Shown here piece after piece: positions 10,669 to 23,268 of a stretch of 64,000 bases of DNA (position 1 is its first letter; the number at the start of each line of letters is the position of its first letter). This stretch comes from Alligator mississippiensis (taxonomy: Eukaryota; Chordata; Crocodylia; Alligatoridae): positions 204,933,978-204,997,977 of the forward strand of contig NC_081828.1 in assembly GCF_030867095.1 (NCBI RefSeq), read 5' to 3'. Both the position numbers and the translations under genes were made by a program. The notes under the pieces are model-generated. The model was given only the letters and a program-made list of their open reading frames with translations. It was not told the DNA's origin and did not search any database.

Positions 10669-13574
10669 TACAGAGGGACCCTATGTGTTCCTGGACTGCC
10701 TGCACATGAACAAAGTTAAAGTTTCATGGTCACATGACCTAAATGTCACCCTGTACAGGTTATCATCACCACATTACTTTAATTTTCTAGGTAAGACTTT
10801 TCCCAGGATCCTCAGACTGATGCCACTATCACTTATGCCCGCAGTCGGTTGGCACAAATGGCAGAATTTAAATGTCTCCCTGATTCGCCCTCTCAGTTGG
10901 GCAAGTTACAATGTGGCCAATGCAGAGCATTAAAAAATCCAGTCAGTCCTGGCAGTACCACATGACTATTTTAAGTCTCTCAACTTAAACCAACAGTTTG
11001 GGTTATCTTGTTTGCTGTCCAATGGCTGAACCTTCAAGATGCATGTTTGCAAGCTTTTTATGCCCTGCACCTACGAGGAGTGCAAATTCACTTTAAGCCC
11101 CTGCTTTCCTCTCCATGCTCCTTAAAGTAATCACATGCCTCCAGAAGCTGAAACTCCAAAAAAGAACAACATGTATAGCAAGGCTTTCAGTAAAATTGCA
11201 AGAGCTGGCTTCTTTCCACACGTACATTTGAATTCTCCCAATTGTGTCAAACTCAATTGGAAGCCCAGTGGAGGTCCCTTCGAAAACGTGGGCCTCTGTA
11301 TTTAAATGTCGTGGTCATGTCGTGAGCTTTTCATAACGCACAGAGAGCGTGCTTCACAAATTGTAATTGAGTTCTTCAGAAACTTCTGTCACATCCTGTG
11401 TATGAAATGCCTAATCAAATCATGTTTACTCCTCGGCGCTAGACTGGTAATTTAGTTTGATTTAGAATTTAAAAGGATAATTGTGGATGTGCGTGTCTGC
11501 ATAGGTTTCTGTAAAAAGGCTTTGCTTTCTGTTTAATAAGTAGCCCATTAATGTCAAGCTGCATTAATTTGGCTCTGCTTTCCAGCAATGACTGTTTTAA
11601 AATCCTTCTATGAAGAAGAGGGGGAAAAAACGGAAAACCTTTTTGAGTTTCTCCTAGGACTTGCATGTGAACATGGTACAGTGACTACCGCCCAGGCAGG
11701 GCTGGGGTGGCACGGGCACTAAGACGCACAGTTGATAGTCCAGAGCTTGCAAGTTTGAGGCCATAACAGAAGCACTCATGGCACAGGCCTGTCGGCTTCC
11801 AGCGAGTGTGAATTCTGCTAAATGCCTTGTTGCACAAGGACACACACAAAAAAAAAAAAGTAGGAAAGGACAGCCGAGGTCACAAGCGCAAGCTAATTAC
11901 AGGGACAGTACACCTGTTTTGGAGGCAGCACAAAGTCCAAGCAAATAAATGACCATGATGCTTGTCACAATACAAGTGCCCAAAACTCGCTGTGACAATA
12001 GGTGGTAAAAATGTGTGCTGCTTTTTTGCAGCAGGTGTCTGCTTGCTTTATGGTGGGAGAGCATGGGCAGTCCAGATCTAGCCGCACTCTGCAGTCACCC
12101 CAGGCAGGCGCTTCCAGGGCTTTCGGGGACATCGCAGGAATTCCCCTCCAAGGAACACATCCCAGCACAACTGATGCTGCTCCAAGGATAATGTCTGTTT
12201 ATAGCCTAAGAGAAATGTGCTTCCATTAAATCAGAGGGGCCAAAACTGTGCCCAGCAAACCCCTCCATCTGCCACCCCCCTGCCCCAAAACTTTGGCAAA
12301 GTTGAATCCTAGATGTGTATAAACAAAATTTTGGGCATAGGTTATTATCCTTTCCCCTAAGGTACAAACAGATGAAACATTTAAAAGATGGAGAGGCAAG
12401 AATTCTTGTGGGTGATATTTTTTTATTGGACTGACTGCGTTGTTTCGGCCACTGACAGACGCATCTGTCTGTACCTGACGGACCTACCTTCCTGCCATGC
12501 CCTCCCCTTCACCCCGTTCTCTCCTCTACTGAAGCACTGACTGCTCTGGTAGGGAGTGGTGGTGCTCGCCAGGCTGGGGAGGGCTAGGGGGCAGTTCAGT
12601 TGGATCTGCAGTTCTGCTCTCCCATCCCCTCAACAGGGGTGGGAGGAAGAATGAGTGCTCCCTGCACCCTGACTTCACAAAATAGCGCAAATTAGTACCT
12701 GCTCCTTCTGGGTACGTTTTGGGAGATTTATCAGGCATGTACCATCTGTGCATTCACCTCTTGAAATATTTCAGTGATATTTCAAATATTATGTCTCTGC
12801 CTTCTTAACCTCCAATGAAGCGCTTGACCCCTGCAATTGAGACAATGGCAAAGCTCCCATTGGATCTAAGCAACAACTGAACCGAGAGGATACCACCTGG
12901 TTTTGAAAGCATGTCAACATGCATTGATTCGTTTTTCTGCTTTGTTATGGATGGTACAACTGTATTTTCTCACATACAACATGCACTTTGCCTCCAAAAT
13001 GGAGGTGTATGTATTTAGCACAGAAGCTGTTTTCTTTGCTGGAAAAGAAACATGCTGGGGGGAGATGCTGCATGCCATGCAGCTGTCCAGATGGCTGTCA
13101 CCTATGTCACTGGCTCAGCCAGCTAAAGGAAAGGAGTCTTGTGTTTTAACCCTCTCACACCCATTGGATGAGCATTGTAACTAATGCTGGAAGCAGCACA
13201 TGAGCTGCTGGTAGCATCTTGATGGGCTTCTGCTGGGGAAGCAACACTTTATTTACAGGAGCTTTATATAAAGAATTACTTCTTGTAAAGAACTCACCAT
13301 TGTGCCGCTGTCCTTGCAGGGGTCAGGGGCCTAGCCTTGTGTGACATACTGCACTTCCTGGACTTGCTCTAATCCCAGGAGGCAGGACGTTGCTGCTGCC
13401 TAACCTACACATACTCTGTCATACAGTCAGCCATGACTCTGGAAAAATATTCTATTTTCCACATTCTTCCTTCAAAAACCAAGGCGCATATTTTATTTGG
13501 GCCATGTTGTAGACAAAAAAGTATGGTATTTACAGTACTCTTTACGCAGGTTCATTAGTGCTTTGGCTTTAATC
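10669..13574. other. Intergenic, possible conserved non-coding stretch
   Basis: 11330-11640 is repeat-free, AT-rich and complex, with homeodomain-like TAAT cores and TTTAATAAG; this texture is common in regulatory DNA but proves nothing. A short Penelope-like fragment lies at 12390-12465. Confidence 0.4.
12390..12465. mobile_element. Short Penelope-like fragment
   Basis: AAGAATTCTTGTGGGTGATA followed by TTTTTTATTGGACTGACTG resembles the TTTATT.GACCAACTG block of the Penelope-like family. It is short and diverged. Confidence 0.35.
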
Positions 13575-13825
13575 AGGGGTGTACTTGGTAGCTGTGTTGG
13601 TCTGAGATGAGAAGACACACGAAAACTAGAACTCTTGGTTCCAAAATGATAGCTTTTATTAAACCAACTGGGAAATCACAAGAAAATTGTTCTTTTCTGC
13701 AAGCTTTCAGGATCAAAGTCCCTTCATCAGGCTCTGGGAAAAGTGTAGATGGTAAAGAGTCCCCATAGGTAGGAAATAAACTTCATTTTTGTGCAGAGGG
13801 AGCTGAAGATGGAAGGTCCCCTTGC
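13575..13825 (-). mobile_element. Penelope-like element, copy without right arm
   Basis: Aligns over about 250 bp with 63598-63860: AGGGGTGTACTTGGTAGCTG, then AACTAGAACTCTTGGTTCC, GCTTTTATTAAACCAACTGG, GCTCTGGGAAAAGTGTAGAT and GGAGCTGAAGATGGAAGG. The inverted right arm seen in the other copy is absent. On the minus strand 13705-13730 carries a CTGATGA...GAAA pair like a hammerhead core. Confidence 0.65.
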
Positions 13826-14800
13826 CTCATAAAGCATCATGTGTGTGTTTGACTTCAGTGGGAAGATTCACCTGGTTCATGTGAGGTGCTCTACTAGACC
13901 AGGGCCAGAGCGCTCAGCCCATAGCAGAAATGAACTCTCCATTCATTCAGCAGGCACTAGCTGGGACATGGTGCAGTCCCCTGGCTCTCCATCAGTGTTT
14001 TCAAACCCTGGCCCAGAGGGACCCTCTCTAGGGTAAAGATCTATCCAAGTGTCCTTTCAGTGCTTGGCTTCTTCCACAAGGCTGCGCTCTCACTGGGCGT
14101 GTAGTATCGGCCAAGGTGCAGACATTGATCTGAGTAGGTCCCGTCTAAGGGCAGGAAACTATTTTACCCAAACTCCCAAATATCTGCCCAGTGGCAACTT
14201 GTGCTCGTTGCTGCTCAAGCTAGATTCGAAGTTGGGCTCTTTCACAGTCCTGCATTCTGCGAAACACAGCTTGCGTCTGTACCTGTATGGCAAGGAATCA
14301 TTTGAGAGAGGGAGAAGACTGCAAAAAAGTATCTCCTGTGAGTGTCTGTTCACACGTATAAATGCATAAATATCAATTGTTCCTGCATCCTTCCTGTGTT
14401 TTACTGCCCATTGACAGTCCCTGTTGTACAAGTGTGCATGGGGAGGGGGGACAGGGCACTGCAGGGTGAAAAGGGGCTTGAGCCATGAAAGAAAGTCTGA
14501 CTTAGACTCGGATGTAAGAGGCGTGTGTAGCTGAGAGTTGGGTTTAGTCCAGGTGGTTGCAGTGGGGTTAGGAGTCTGCCCTCAGCAATTTGAACCTTTC
14601 CTTCTGCTGCACCAGTCTGTGGTCTGACCCTTGAGGAAATGTGATGGCAGCAGGTAGGAAGGAGGTGCCTGTCCGTGCTTTGATAGTACAACCTTGTAGT
14701 TCAAAACCCTTGAGCTGACACTCCCATTACCTACCCAGATCTCTGTTGCATTCACTAGGCTTTGTTGCTAAATTATCATCCGAGGTCCTTACACTTATCT
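13826..14800. other. No gene or repeat recognised
   Basis: Short open frames on both strands mirror each other without domains. Confidence 0.55.
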
Positions 14801-15350
14801 AAATGGAGGCAGTTCTCAAGTTACAATGTTTTACACTTACAACCTTTATAAATTGAAACCCTGTTTCAACGTCCTGATGTCAGTTTTGATTTTACAACGC
14901 TTGATCTGACACAACGCCATGCCAGCAAACAAGTTCACTGCATCACCCATCTCCCTGGAGAACATCTCTCCAAACTTCCTTGGACACTTTCTTTAAAAAA
15001 GCAGACAAGGCTCCAGAAAAACCAGCAGCCAAGACTCCTGAGAAGACTCCAGCCAAGAATCCTTCAAAAAGTCCAACAAAGTCACCTCAGAGAAGTCCTT
15101 CCAAATCAATATGATTGCTATTTACAATATAAATACATTCATGTAGCTATATTACTCTTCTATAATTGATTGAGTACCAAATTCTAGGGTATCTTCAGTG
15201 AAAATAGGGTATTGGGCATTGGTTCAGGAACAAATCCCCTATTTATATCATTGTTTCCTATGGGGAAAATCGGTTCCAAGTTGCGACATTTTGACTTAAG
15301 ACACGGGTTTTCAGGAACCAAGTGTCCTAAGTCTGAGGACTGCCTTTATT
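14801..15350. mobile_element. Tigger/pogo-like transposon remnant
   Basis: Inverted ends GGAGGCAGTTCTCAAGTTAC (14805 on) and, inward from the right, AAAGGCAGTCCTCAGACTTA. The ends continue with ACTTACAAC and ACTTAAGACA motifs typical of Tigger-type ends. Between them, 14970-15112 on the plus strand reads LDTFFKKADKAPEKPAAKTP and a Lys/Pro/Ser-rich tail closed by a stop, as at the C-terminus of pogo-type transposases. The rest of the transposase is missing. Boundaries are approximate. Confidence 0.5.
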
Positions 15351-16571
15351 GCCTATGGCCTGAAACCAGTCTCCTCTCTCTGCCACTTCTCTTTCACTGA
15401 AGGGAAGAACCAATTCCTTAGGCTCACCTTGCTGCCATTTTTCAGCCTCTGCTGCTCAAGCTTAAGTTCGCCAATGGGCAATAAAACCTGTTACACAGAA
15501 ACAAAAGTAATGCATGAGCAGTATCATGGGATTCGGTCCGGTGCTGCGGGAGAGGCTCTGCAGTTGTCTTCTCTGTGTGATGCAGTAATCTGTTCCCTCA
15601 GCTCAGAGGTGTGATGTCTAGAAAGCTTTTGTTCCTTTTTTAGGTTTACTTGTCACTAATGCAACCGCTCAGAACCGTCCTTTCCTCCTAGGAGGTGAAA
15701 AACTTAAGCTTAGGGTAGGAGATTCCTGTGATTTAAGGCCATGCCTTCCCCAGAATATGTCCTTTGCTGCCATCTGGTGTTTTTTTCAGCTTCCATGGTT
15801 AAAACCTTAAGATCCGAGCTGGCTGCAGAGACATCTGACCCAGGGTGCCAGTGCCCATTGGATGCAATTCATTTCTTTGTTCTTTTTTATGCCATGGTCA
15901 TAGAGGAGAGGCTGTTTAGAGAAAGGCTTCATTTCCATGCTGTATTTTCTTTTTAGTTTTTTTCTATTCATGGGATTAATGATAACACTGCAAAATTACC
16001 CCATGTCTGCCACAATTTCCTTGGACCTGATGAAGAGCCTTTATTTAAATATAAGAATTACAAGACTAAATATAATATATGAGCATTAAGTATACTGAGT
16101 ACTCCTATAAGAGTGTCGTCACTCTTTAATAAGTCTCTGCTACCAGAGATGTACCCATCATAATGCATCGATAATATCCTTTGGCAAAGTAGATGCATCT
16201 CTAATGGAGGAGGTCATTCATCTAGTAAGAATCTTCTAAGTGCGAGGTGTAATTCAGTCAGAACAGAGGCCCCCACCCACTAGCGTGCTAAAGTACATGT
16301 TGGATTTTACAAAAAAAGTCCTCTTGATTTATTTATTTTATTTTTGCACAGTAGCTGTTACCTAGTCAGGTTTTCAGTCTGCAATTGATTTTCTTGGGAT
16401 AGTTCGGATAATCAGCAAACTTTTTGGCTCTGTGCCCAAACTGAACCTGGGATGCCCCTGAGAAGTGTTCGTCTAATTTATCCCTTAAATGATACAGAGC
16501 ATTGCTTTAAAGGCAAAGGACTGGATCCGAGGGTTCAGACTCGATCACTGTTTCTGTCAGCAATTCCCTGT
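15351..16571. other. No gene or repeat recognised
   Basis: Ordinary DNA between the Tigger-like remnant and the MITE pair. Confidence 0.55.
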
Positions 16572-16791
16572 GGCCGTGTCTACACAGGACGCTGACTGCA
16601 CAGTAGCTCGTTACTATTGTGCAGTAGCATCATGTGGCACGAAGCATGACATGACACTACAGCACAGTAGTAATGAACTACTGTGCAGTCGGTGTCACCT
16701 AAAAGCTGTTTGGTGATGCTGCTGTGCAGTAACTCCAGTTACTGTGCAATCATTTTTGACTGCACAATCAGCATCTCGTGTAGAAGCGGCC
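16572..16791. mobile_element. MITE, GGCC-ended family (copy 1)
   Basis: A 220-bp element with inverted ends GGCCGTGTCTACACAGGACG and, inward from the right, GGCCGCTTCTACACGAGATG, both followed by a CTGA.TG.CAGT motif. It is full of the 10-mer TACTGTGCAG and its complement. There is no coding capacity. The flanking duplication is not clear in this copy. Confidence 0.75.
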
Positions 16792-16901
16792 TGCGTGACC
16801 TGGAGCTAGATGTTGGGCATCTCTATGGTTATACTCCCTTGTCTGCAGCATGGCGCTCATAATGCTTCCCTCGGAGGTGGGATGAGGCTTTTATTCGTTA
16901 A

Positions 16902-17104
16902 GGCCACACCGACATGAGACACTGACTGCGCAGTCATTTAGTACTTACTGAGCAGTAGTGTCGACAAACGTCATCTTTGTGATGCTACTGCGCAAAAGCC
17001 TAATGCTGCAATGTAGTAACATCGCATCACGGTTGTTGCCACGCGATGCTACTGTGCAGTAGTATTGGGCTAGTGCGCAGTCAGCGTCTCGTATAGCCAC
17101 GGCC
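16902..17104. mobile_element. MITE, GGCC-ended family (copy 2), TAA duplication
   Basis: 203 bp with ends GGCCACACCGACATGAGACA and, inward from the right, GGCCGTGGCTATACGAGACG, then CTGACTGCGCAGT motifs in both. TAA flanks both sides (16899-16901 and 17105-17107). A 3-bp AT-rich duplication and a small size fit PIF/Harbinger-type MITEs; that superfamily is inferred. It lies 110 bp from copy 1. Confidence 0.75.
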
Positions 17105-18134
17105 TAATGTTCATAAAGCTCTTTGAGTAGTTTGCGTGGAAGGAACGTATGCTAGGAGTGTATAATATTAACAGCTTGGACAGGCTAAGCTACTTCTGCT
17201 CTTCTCACGCAACTCTAATTTCACTGATTTGATTGTTGTGGGTTAAAAATGCCATAGAACTGCCCTGAGTTTCTTTCAAAAGTTTGTTGAACCAAACTCA
17301 GCTGTGAGAGAGGAGTCAATTGGCATTGCACTTGCCCACACAGCTCTCCAAAAACGTGTTAAGCTAAACAGTAGATAAGATTTGTGACCCTCTATGGTGA
17401 CTATTTTTGCTGGCTCTTACTAACATCTTTGCTCTATGCACAGAGAGGGGAAGGGATAGTAGATTGGAAATCTATGCAGGGAATGGATAATGACAAAGGA
17501 GTCGGAGTGATTTCAGGCTGTTTCTTTAGCTGCCTTTGGGTTGCATTTTTTACACTTCTTTAGAAATGATTTTTCTCACTTGTTTCTCAACTGTTATCAT
17601 AGGATGGCTTCCATCATACTTCCACTAGAGGGAGCATTGCTTACGGGCCTGAGGTAGCTCTGGAAAAGCTTGTAAAACTGTAGGTTCCCCTCTTCTGTTT
17701 TTGTAAAGGGACCCAACGGATGTAATTATTCTTTTTTGCTTAATGTTCAAAAAAATGCAGATCTTGCAACAAAGAGATGTATGTTGTGCCATAGTGAAAT
17801 AAATCTTTCCGGGGCTATAGCTGCACAATTAAAGGTCTCCTCAATATCTGCAACACAGCTTCTAGTTGTATCCCTTGAATAATCTAGTACATGCTCAATA
17901 TGTGCTGGGGGAGCGTGCTTAGGTTATACTCCTGTGGGGAGAGAGTTTGGAGGGGGCGGAAAAAGGGAAGAGTGAGAGAAAGAAGATGGGGTAGGTTTAT
18001 TATCACCAGCAGAGTGAATGATGCTGAGGGCAACACTAGTGCATGAGTTAGTGGCCAGTCAGTATAAAGACAAAAAAGATGATGGATACCTCGACAACAG
18101 TTTGCCCCAGTATCTGCTCGGCCTGATGGAGGAA

Positions 18135-18181
<47 letters not shown>

Positions 18182-19019
18182 GCAAATAATTGCCCTGAAA
18201 ATCAACATTTTAGTTGCACAAATGATTGGTCAATGCTGTCTTGCCCTGAGAGGGCAAGCATGGTTACTACTGGAGGTGAAGGAGCCAACATCCCACTCAA
18301 AGTGGACCTGAACAAGATGCCCAGCCAGGTGCCCCTTGCTCCCAGCTTGGTTCTCAGTTGTAGGCTCTTCTAGCATTTGGTTCAGCCCAGTTCTAGATGC
18401 TGCCCCATCCCTAGCCCTCGTTCTCCTTGTAGGATCTTCCACTGAAGCATCTGGGTCCTCTCCTCATGCTACCTTTTCTACAGGGGGCAGAGAGCTGGCT
18501 GTTGTGCCTAGGAAGCAAGCAGCCTCCTGATGAATTTGCCTTGTAGTGAATGCTTTGCGGGGATCTACAGGCCCATTTCTGGAGAAGGTAGAATTATCTC
18601 ATCTCTTACTATTTACACCTCGCAGTATTTGCTGATTAAACTTGTAGATTAAGAGTTGCTTTTCTACTCTTTGAAAGCTTCTTTTAAGTCGACCTCAAAA
18701 CTTGATGCTACTTGATCCCCATGTGCTTGAGTGAAAGATGCTATTTAGGTCAGGGCCAGACTCACAACAGCCTCCTACGCCCCACCACCCATCTGCTTGC
18801 CCTCTGCAGCTTCTGCCCCCGCCATCACCTTCTTGGGGAGAAGAGGCAGAGCCTGTGGGGAGTGAGGAGAGAGGAAGAGCCTGTGGGGGCAGGAAGGCTG
18901 CAGGGGGATGAAGGAGGGAAGAGGTCAAGAAGGGTTCCTGACTCCTTCCCCCCTTAGCCACTGACCCCACCCCCCAACTGTTGCTTTCCCTGCTATAGCG
19001 GTGGGAGGGGGACAAATTT
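17105..19019. other. Intergenic with (GT)22
   Basis: Besides the microsatellite at 18137-18180 I see nothing I can name. 18690-19015 is GC-richer, with G-rich and C-rich runs. Confidence 0.5.
18137..18180 (+). repeat. (GT)22 microsatellite
   Basis: 44 bp of uninterrupted GT, likely polymorphic in length. Confidence 0.98.
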
Positions 19020-19182
19020 TAACACAATCCTCCAATAATTAAATTCTATAGTTGGAATATTATCAAAAATGTATAATTTGTTATATATAGAATTGAATTA
19101 TTGGGGGGGTTGCCTTAAATTCAGGGTCAACTTGGATTCAAGTAAATTCAGGGTCAACTTAGATTCAAGTAAATACGGTAGT
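19020..19182. mobile_element. DNA-transposon terminus with an internal tandem duplication
   Basis: The right end reads AAATACGGTA; inward (minus strand) this is TACCGTATTTACTTGAATC, a common vertebrate DNA-transposon start. A unit of about 28 bp (ATTCAGGGTCAACTT.GATT then CAAGTAAA) occurs twice in tandem at 19120-19175. The left part is AT-rich. The other end was not found. Confidence 0.4.
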
Positions 19183-22100
19183 TTCAATCCCCTAATCCTG
19201 ATGCTGGGTGTATTGCTGGCCATTTGAAACATGTTCAGTGTGTTTCATTCCTTTTGTTGTTTATCCTTTTGTTGTTTGAACACTGTGCTGCTGTCAAAAG
19301 CAGTACTACTCTCTTAGCACCCTGCTATAGAGGTAGAGAGATGTAGCCCCGTGGAAGCTTAGTGAAGAAATCAACATAAACAAACTAATTGGGGAAATTA
19401 AAGGTGGCATGTCAAGGTGCAGGCTTGCGCTTGAGGCAGGAATCCAAATTCTGTTATGGGTTGGATTTGCTATTGGCTTTCCTCTGACAAGAACATCACC
19501 TCCGCTCAGACTACACTTTGCTGCTCCGCAGCCTTCAATCAAGTTGTGGTTTGTAACATAATGTCCAAAGATGCCTTCAATTCACCTCTTTATAAATGGT
19601 CGCCACTGAAACACAAACTCATCTGTACAACGAAGAGGGTGAGAGCTGCAGGTAGCCAAGGACCACATACTGAATGAGGAATAATAAGAGCCTGAGCAGC
19701 CTGAGGCGACATCTCAGAACTGACAGGCTGGAAGACTTGGCTCCTTTCAAACATACCTGGTCTCCCCAGTGAGTAATGATAATAAGATCCAGGCGGGAAA
19801 TCAGACATCAAGACAGGCTGAAGGGGACTTTGTGGTATTCAGATGAGGCCATGTCCTGGAGAAAGAAACACTTGCTGAGGCTACTGAACTTTTGTCAAGT
19901 ACGTTCTGAAAACTTTAACTGACTTTGAAAGGTTGATATTTGCCATCTCTCTGTATTTCTTCAGTGGAGGTCATTTGTCTTGCACTACAAAAGATGTGTT
20001 AAAGCCAAGGAGGGTAGAGGTTTGACTTGCAGACTTTTTACATGAATGTTGCGTATTTATCCCAAAAAGCTTTTATGATTTGTATGGGGGAGGATTTTTT
20101 CACTGCCAAATGAATGGCAGTTGCTTCTGGGATAGGGAGGATGGGAATTTTTCATTGCCAATGCTACCCCAGTGGGAGAGAGAAGCAAAATTAACTCTGA
20201 AACCAGGGGAGGAGTTTCACTAGGAGTGTGTACAGCAGGTGGCAATGTTAGCGTCTGTTTGGGAAGCTTAGATTAATGCTCCAGCACTAAAGGCCTCATT
20301 CAGAAGATGGCACCTCCAACCTCTGAGCTGTTATACTAGGAGTTACACTAGAGAAGAAGTTTGTGTTGGTTGGAGGAAAAATGGATGATCCAGTTAGGCC
20401 TCTAACTGGTGACCTCTCCTCCTCTGCTCTCATCTGACTTCACATGCTCATTTGGAGTCCCTCGGAGTGTGGAAGTGCAAGTCCCCAGTGCTGCTGTGAC
20501 AGGACCCTGCCCCACCCACTGACTCACCAGACAAGAGGTGGTTGGTTTGGACTCGGAGAAGAAGAGTGTGAGTCCCTGCCACAGGAGTTGGGGCCCCCGG
20601 AGCAGCCCAGACCCAGGCAGCCAGGCTCTATAATTTGGCCGGCTGGTGCCATGCCAGGCAGAACTGAAATGCTCATTGGCCCAGAGCCCAACAGAAGAGG
20701 GCTAAAGAATGGTCCAGAAGAGAAAGAGACAGGACATGCCAGGACTCCAGGAGAGAAGCCACACATTTGCCCCACACCAGGTGCCGCCAAGACACTGTCC
20801 ATGCCAAAGACAGCACATTGAATGATGCAAGTCAGGCAGGGAAGGGAGCAGGCTGCATGGAGGAGCTGGGCAGGGGCATGGCCAGAGGAGCCATGCCAAG
20901 ATGGGTATCTAATGTTGCAGGACCAGCAGGAAAGCCCGCAGCCAGAAGTGCCCCAGAAACCAGCCAGATGCAATGCCAGCCCCGCGCAAGATCAGCGTTC
21001 ACTGGCCTGAGCCACGTGATACCCTGCCAGGAATGCAGGCAGGGAGAACTCGTGGACTGGGGCAACGGACCAGCAGGCACTGGGAGCCTGGCCCAGGGCA
21101 CCCAGGACTAATGTCAGTACCCCAAAAGGGAATAGCTCAGTCCATGCTGAGGCATCAGTGTCTCGCCTGACCAGTGAGTTTGAGCTATTTATGTTTCGTT
21201 ACCTGTTTTCTTGTAGTTCTTGAGCCAGAAGCACAGGCACTGTTCTAGCAATCTGAATCTCACCGAGTGCTTATTAGAGAAGAAAAGAACCAAGTAGGAA
21301 CCTGACTTATCATCAAGGTCCAACACTAACACCTGAATGGAAAGGAGTGGGGCATAGGGGAGGAGGAGCCCCACAGATGCTCTGTGCAAACTTGACTGCA
21401 CCAAGACTACCAAAGGACCCAAGGTATCACCTCCCCATAATTAAAATCTCATCTGAGAGAAACAGCAAAGTTGTGGTGGGTGGGGAGAAAGGTGCATCAT
21501 GAACAGCACACTCACCACCCATCGGTGGCCTCTCTGGGCATGAAACTGTCACAGCCATATGTGTGGAATCACTTTCCACACTGTGGCTGCATAATGAGGA
21601 ACGTGCTTGTGTATCTATATTGCCTCTGGGCTGTGCTAGGGAGCACTAGTTTGAATCATACCCTTCCTGCTCATGCTTCACACTCTCTGATTCCCAGAAA
21701 TCAGCAGTGTAGCTGGATTGGAGCAGCCCTGAACTTATGCTCTGAGCCACTTCTAGGTTCTTTGTCTCAGGCATGCTTCGTGGTGTGTGTGCATGGCCAA
21801 TATAAAGCAGCTAGGATTTGGCATGTGGAATGGGATCACATTGCTGGGATGTGTTCCACAATGGAGTTCTCAGTCACAGGACAGACGGCAGGGTGGACAT
21901 GTCCCTGATGTCCTGTGATCTGTGGTGTAGGAGCTCATCCGTCTGACACTGTAGGCATAACTTGGAGCTAGGCCTGAACCTTGCATACAAATACCCCTGA
22001 ACCTGGGTTACATTCAGATTCTAACCTTAGTTTTACAGCCTGGGCACATATATGCCAGAGATACTATATTATGTAAATCTTTTCCTTTATTTGAGTGGTA

Positions 22101-23268
22101 AGAACTATGAGCTTTGCTGGTGTTTTAATGATGAAACGCGTGTGTTTGGGATAATGGGATTGTATTGGAATTGGGGTTGCAGCTTGGATAATATATGCTA
22201 AGTAGGCAATTTAATTTGCTGGTAGTAAATCTGTGGGCTAATTTCATTAGCTTGATGTGCATGGCTACTTCTGCATTTCATTTTATACAGTAATTTGAAC
22301 CTCTGCTTTAGTTGGGTTTCACTGCCCTGTTTATAATCTCTCCCTCCAGCTTTATTTCAATAGTGCTTCTAAATATTTTCTATAGAGGTTCTTTTTGTTT
22401 TGTCTTACATTTAGTTCAGGATAATCCTGAAATATGCAGGACATTTTTAGGGTTTTTCCTCCTTTCATTTTTTTCCTTCATAAGAAGCCTGGTTGACAGA
22501 TATTTTGTGCAAGGGACAACTGGAGAGAGAGAGAGAATGACACACATCGCTGCCCTCCTCTGGTTAAAATCAGAATTGATAGTTTACAGGTCACAAGCCC
22601 TGTAGTCACAGCCTGCCTAGACTCCCCTTGCTTGTGTTAGGGTCCTGTGCTTTTGGCCATCTGAAGTTGACTGTCTGAAGTTTCAAAATGTGATGTTTTT
22701 CTGCCCAGAGATAAGCAGCCGTGGATTTGTTTATAAGGAGCTGTGTTTTTGTAAAGCAGCAAACTCAAGTACAACTTTCTTTTAAAGGTATAAGATTTAG
22801 TAACTTTTTCCTTTCCTGACTCTTCCTCCTTCAAGAGCTGCTATCTGCAGCTGAGGTTTGAGAGCTCCAGCACTGCTGGTTTGGTGTAATTTCTCATTAG
22901 CTTTGCTTCTACAGGATGGTCCAGCCAACATCCCCTGTGGCAGGCATGAGGTGGGATGCTTGCGAGCCAGATTGTCCTACTAGAAACCTACACCTCCATC
23001 TCCATAATGAACAAAAGCCACTGCTCTTCGTTGCATGGTTAACTCACAGCTGCCCTTTGTACTAGTAACTGAAACAGGTTCAGAATCAGCCCCTAAGGTT
23101 ATGCCTGTGCTGTGATGGCAGATGGTTCAATTTTGCCATGAGTTCTGCCTGTCCACTCCTATCTGGTGTGCCTCCATCCTGGAGTAAGGCAGGACACCAC
23201 TTGGACAGTCTTAGTACCATGCTGAGGATATGAGACTCCAGCTTGGAACGTCCCCAGAGCACCCTTGC
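19183..23268. other. Intergenic; GC-rich open stretch at 20.4-21.1 kb
   Basis: 20444-21111 is GC-richer than its surroundings and open in several frames on both strands (longest 149 codons, minus). The translations are Pro/Gly-rich with no domain and no splice context. It may be the body of an unrecognised old repeat. Confidence 0.4.

Noticed and set aside
20444..20821. 125-codon frame with a GEKPH zinc-finger-linker-like run
   Set aside because: No Cys/His finger pattern around it, and the opposite strand is equally open; taken as GC-driven chance.
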